Assembly (NCBI GenBank): GCA_964552765.1
Contig: CAZKIA010000031.1
Coordinates: 1-5,765 of the forward strand
Reading direction: 5' to 3'
Source of the DNA: JAPUDQ01 sp964552765
Lineage (GTDB): Bacteria > Patescibacteriota > Saccharimonadia > Saccharimonadales > Saccharimonadaceae
Length of the DNA: 5,765 nucleotides
Shown: positions 5,726 through 5,765 of the stretch, one piece after another
Position numbering within the stretch: position 1 is the stretch's first letter
Layout of the letters: the number at the start of each line of letters is the position of its first letter
Made by a program: the position numbers and the translations under genes
Notes under the pieces: model-generated
The model's database searches: none
The model's input: the letters and a program-made list of their open reading frames with translations, nothing else
Told to the model about the DNA's origin: nothing

Positions 5726-5734
5726 AGTGTAGCA
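5726..5734 (-). promoter_or_regulatory. Putative extended -10 promoter of the PRC-barrel gene (leaderless)
   Basis: Read on the - strand this is TGC-TACACT, a TGn extended -10 with two mismatches to TATAAT. The hexamer ends six nt before the ATG at 5719, so transcription would begin at or next to the start codon. No Shine-Dalgarno is present between the two (ATATAT only). No clear -35 is visible in the remaining 31 nt of the window. Confidence 0.5.
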
Positions 5735-5765
5735 AACCTATAGCATTAAGGTATTGGTGATCCAA

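Noticed and set aside
1..5765. CRISPR array, tRNA/rRNA gene, transposase, toxin-antitoxin or defence system
   Set aside because: Nearly all sequence is taken up by conserved genes and no spaced repeats, tRNA-like cloverleaf or mobile-element ends were seen on either strand by eye.

Overview
The window looks like a chromosomal fragment from a Patescibacteria/CPR genome, most likely Candidatus Saccharibacteria (TM7) or a close relative. The lineage is inferred from gene content and protein style: compact spacing, ruvC-ruvA-ruvB followed by a bacterial PH-domain membrane protein, a type IV pilin-like gene, recA, a NUDIX gene, recX and a PRC-barrel protein. Base composition is intermediate. No TGA is read through in any gene and recX ends in TGA, so the standard code fits and the UGA=Gly code of Gracilibacteria/Absconditabacteria does not.

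Layout. Positions 1-194 are the 3' end of ruvC. ruvA (260-832) and ruvB (835-1830) follow on the + strand as a tight pair. A two-TM PH-domain protein (1849-2610) comes next and meets, tail to tail and 1 nt apart, a prepilin-like gene on the - strand (2612-3010). That gene is divergent from recA (3075 onward), and the two share a 64-nt promoter region. recA runs into a 100-N assembly gap (4067-4166). On the far side is a NUDIX hydrolase lacking its N-terminus (to 4481), overlapped by recX (4468-5190). recX overlaps by 56 nt, tail to tail, a - strand PRC-barrel protein (5135-5719). No gene-free stretch exceeds about 66 nt apart from the gap.

Function. This is mainly a homologous-recombination island. 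RecA performs strand exchange, RecX modulates RecA filaments, and RuvA, RuvB and RuvC migrate and resolve Holliday junctions. The pilin-like gene beside recA is suggestive of a DNA-uptake link but does not prove one.

The most interesting non-genic signal concerns gene starts. Four genes (ruvA, the PH-domain gene, the pilin, the PRC-barrel gene) have a -10-like hexamer ending 6-7 nt before the ATG and no Shine-Dalgarno, as expected for leaderless mRNAs. In contrast, ruvB and recA have clear Shine-Dalgarno sequences. A second oddity is a GC-rich insert in recX carrying three perfect copies of a 7-bp repeat. I found no convincing new multi-gene system; the gene content is conserved housekeeping.
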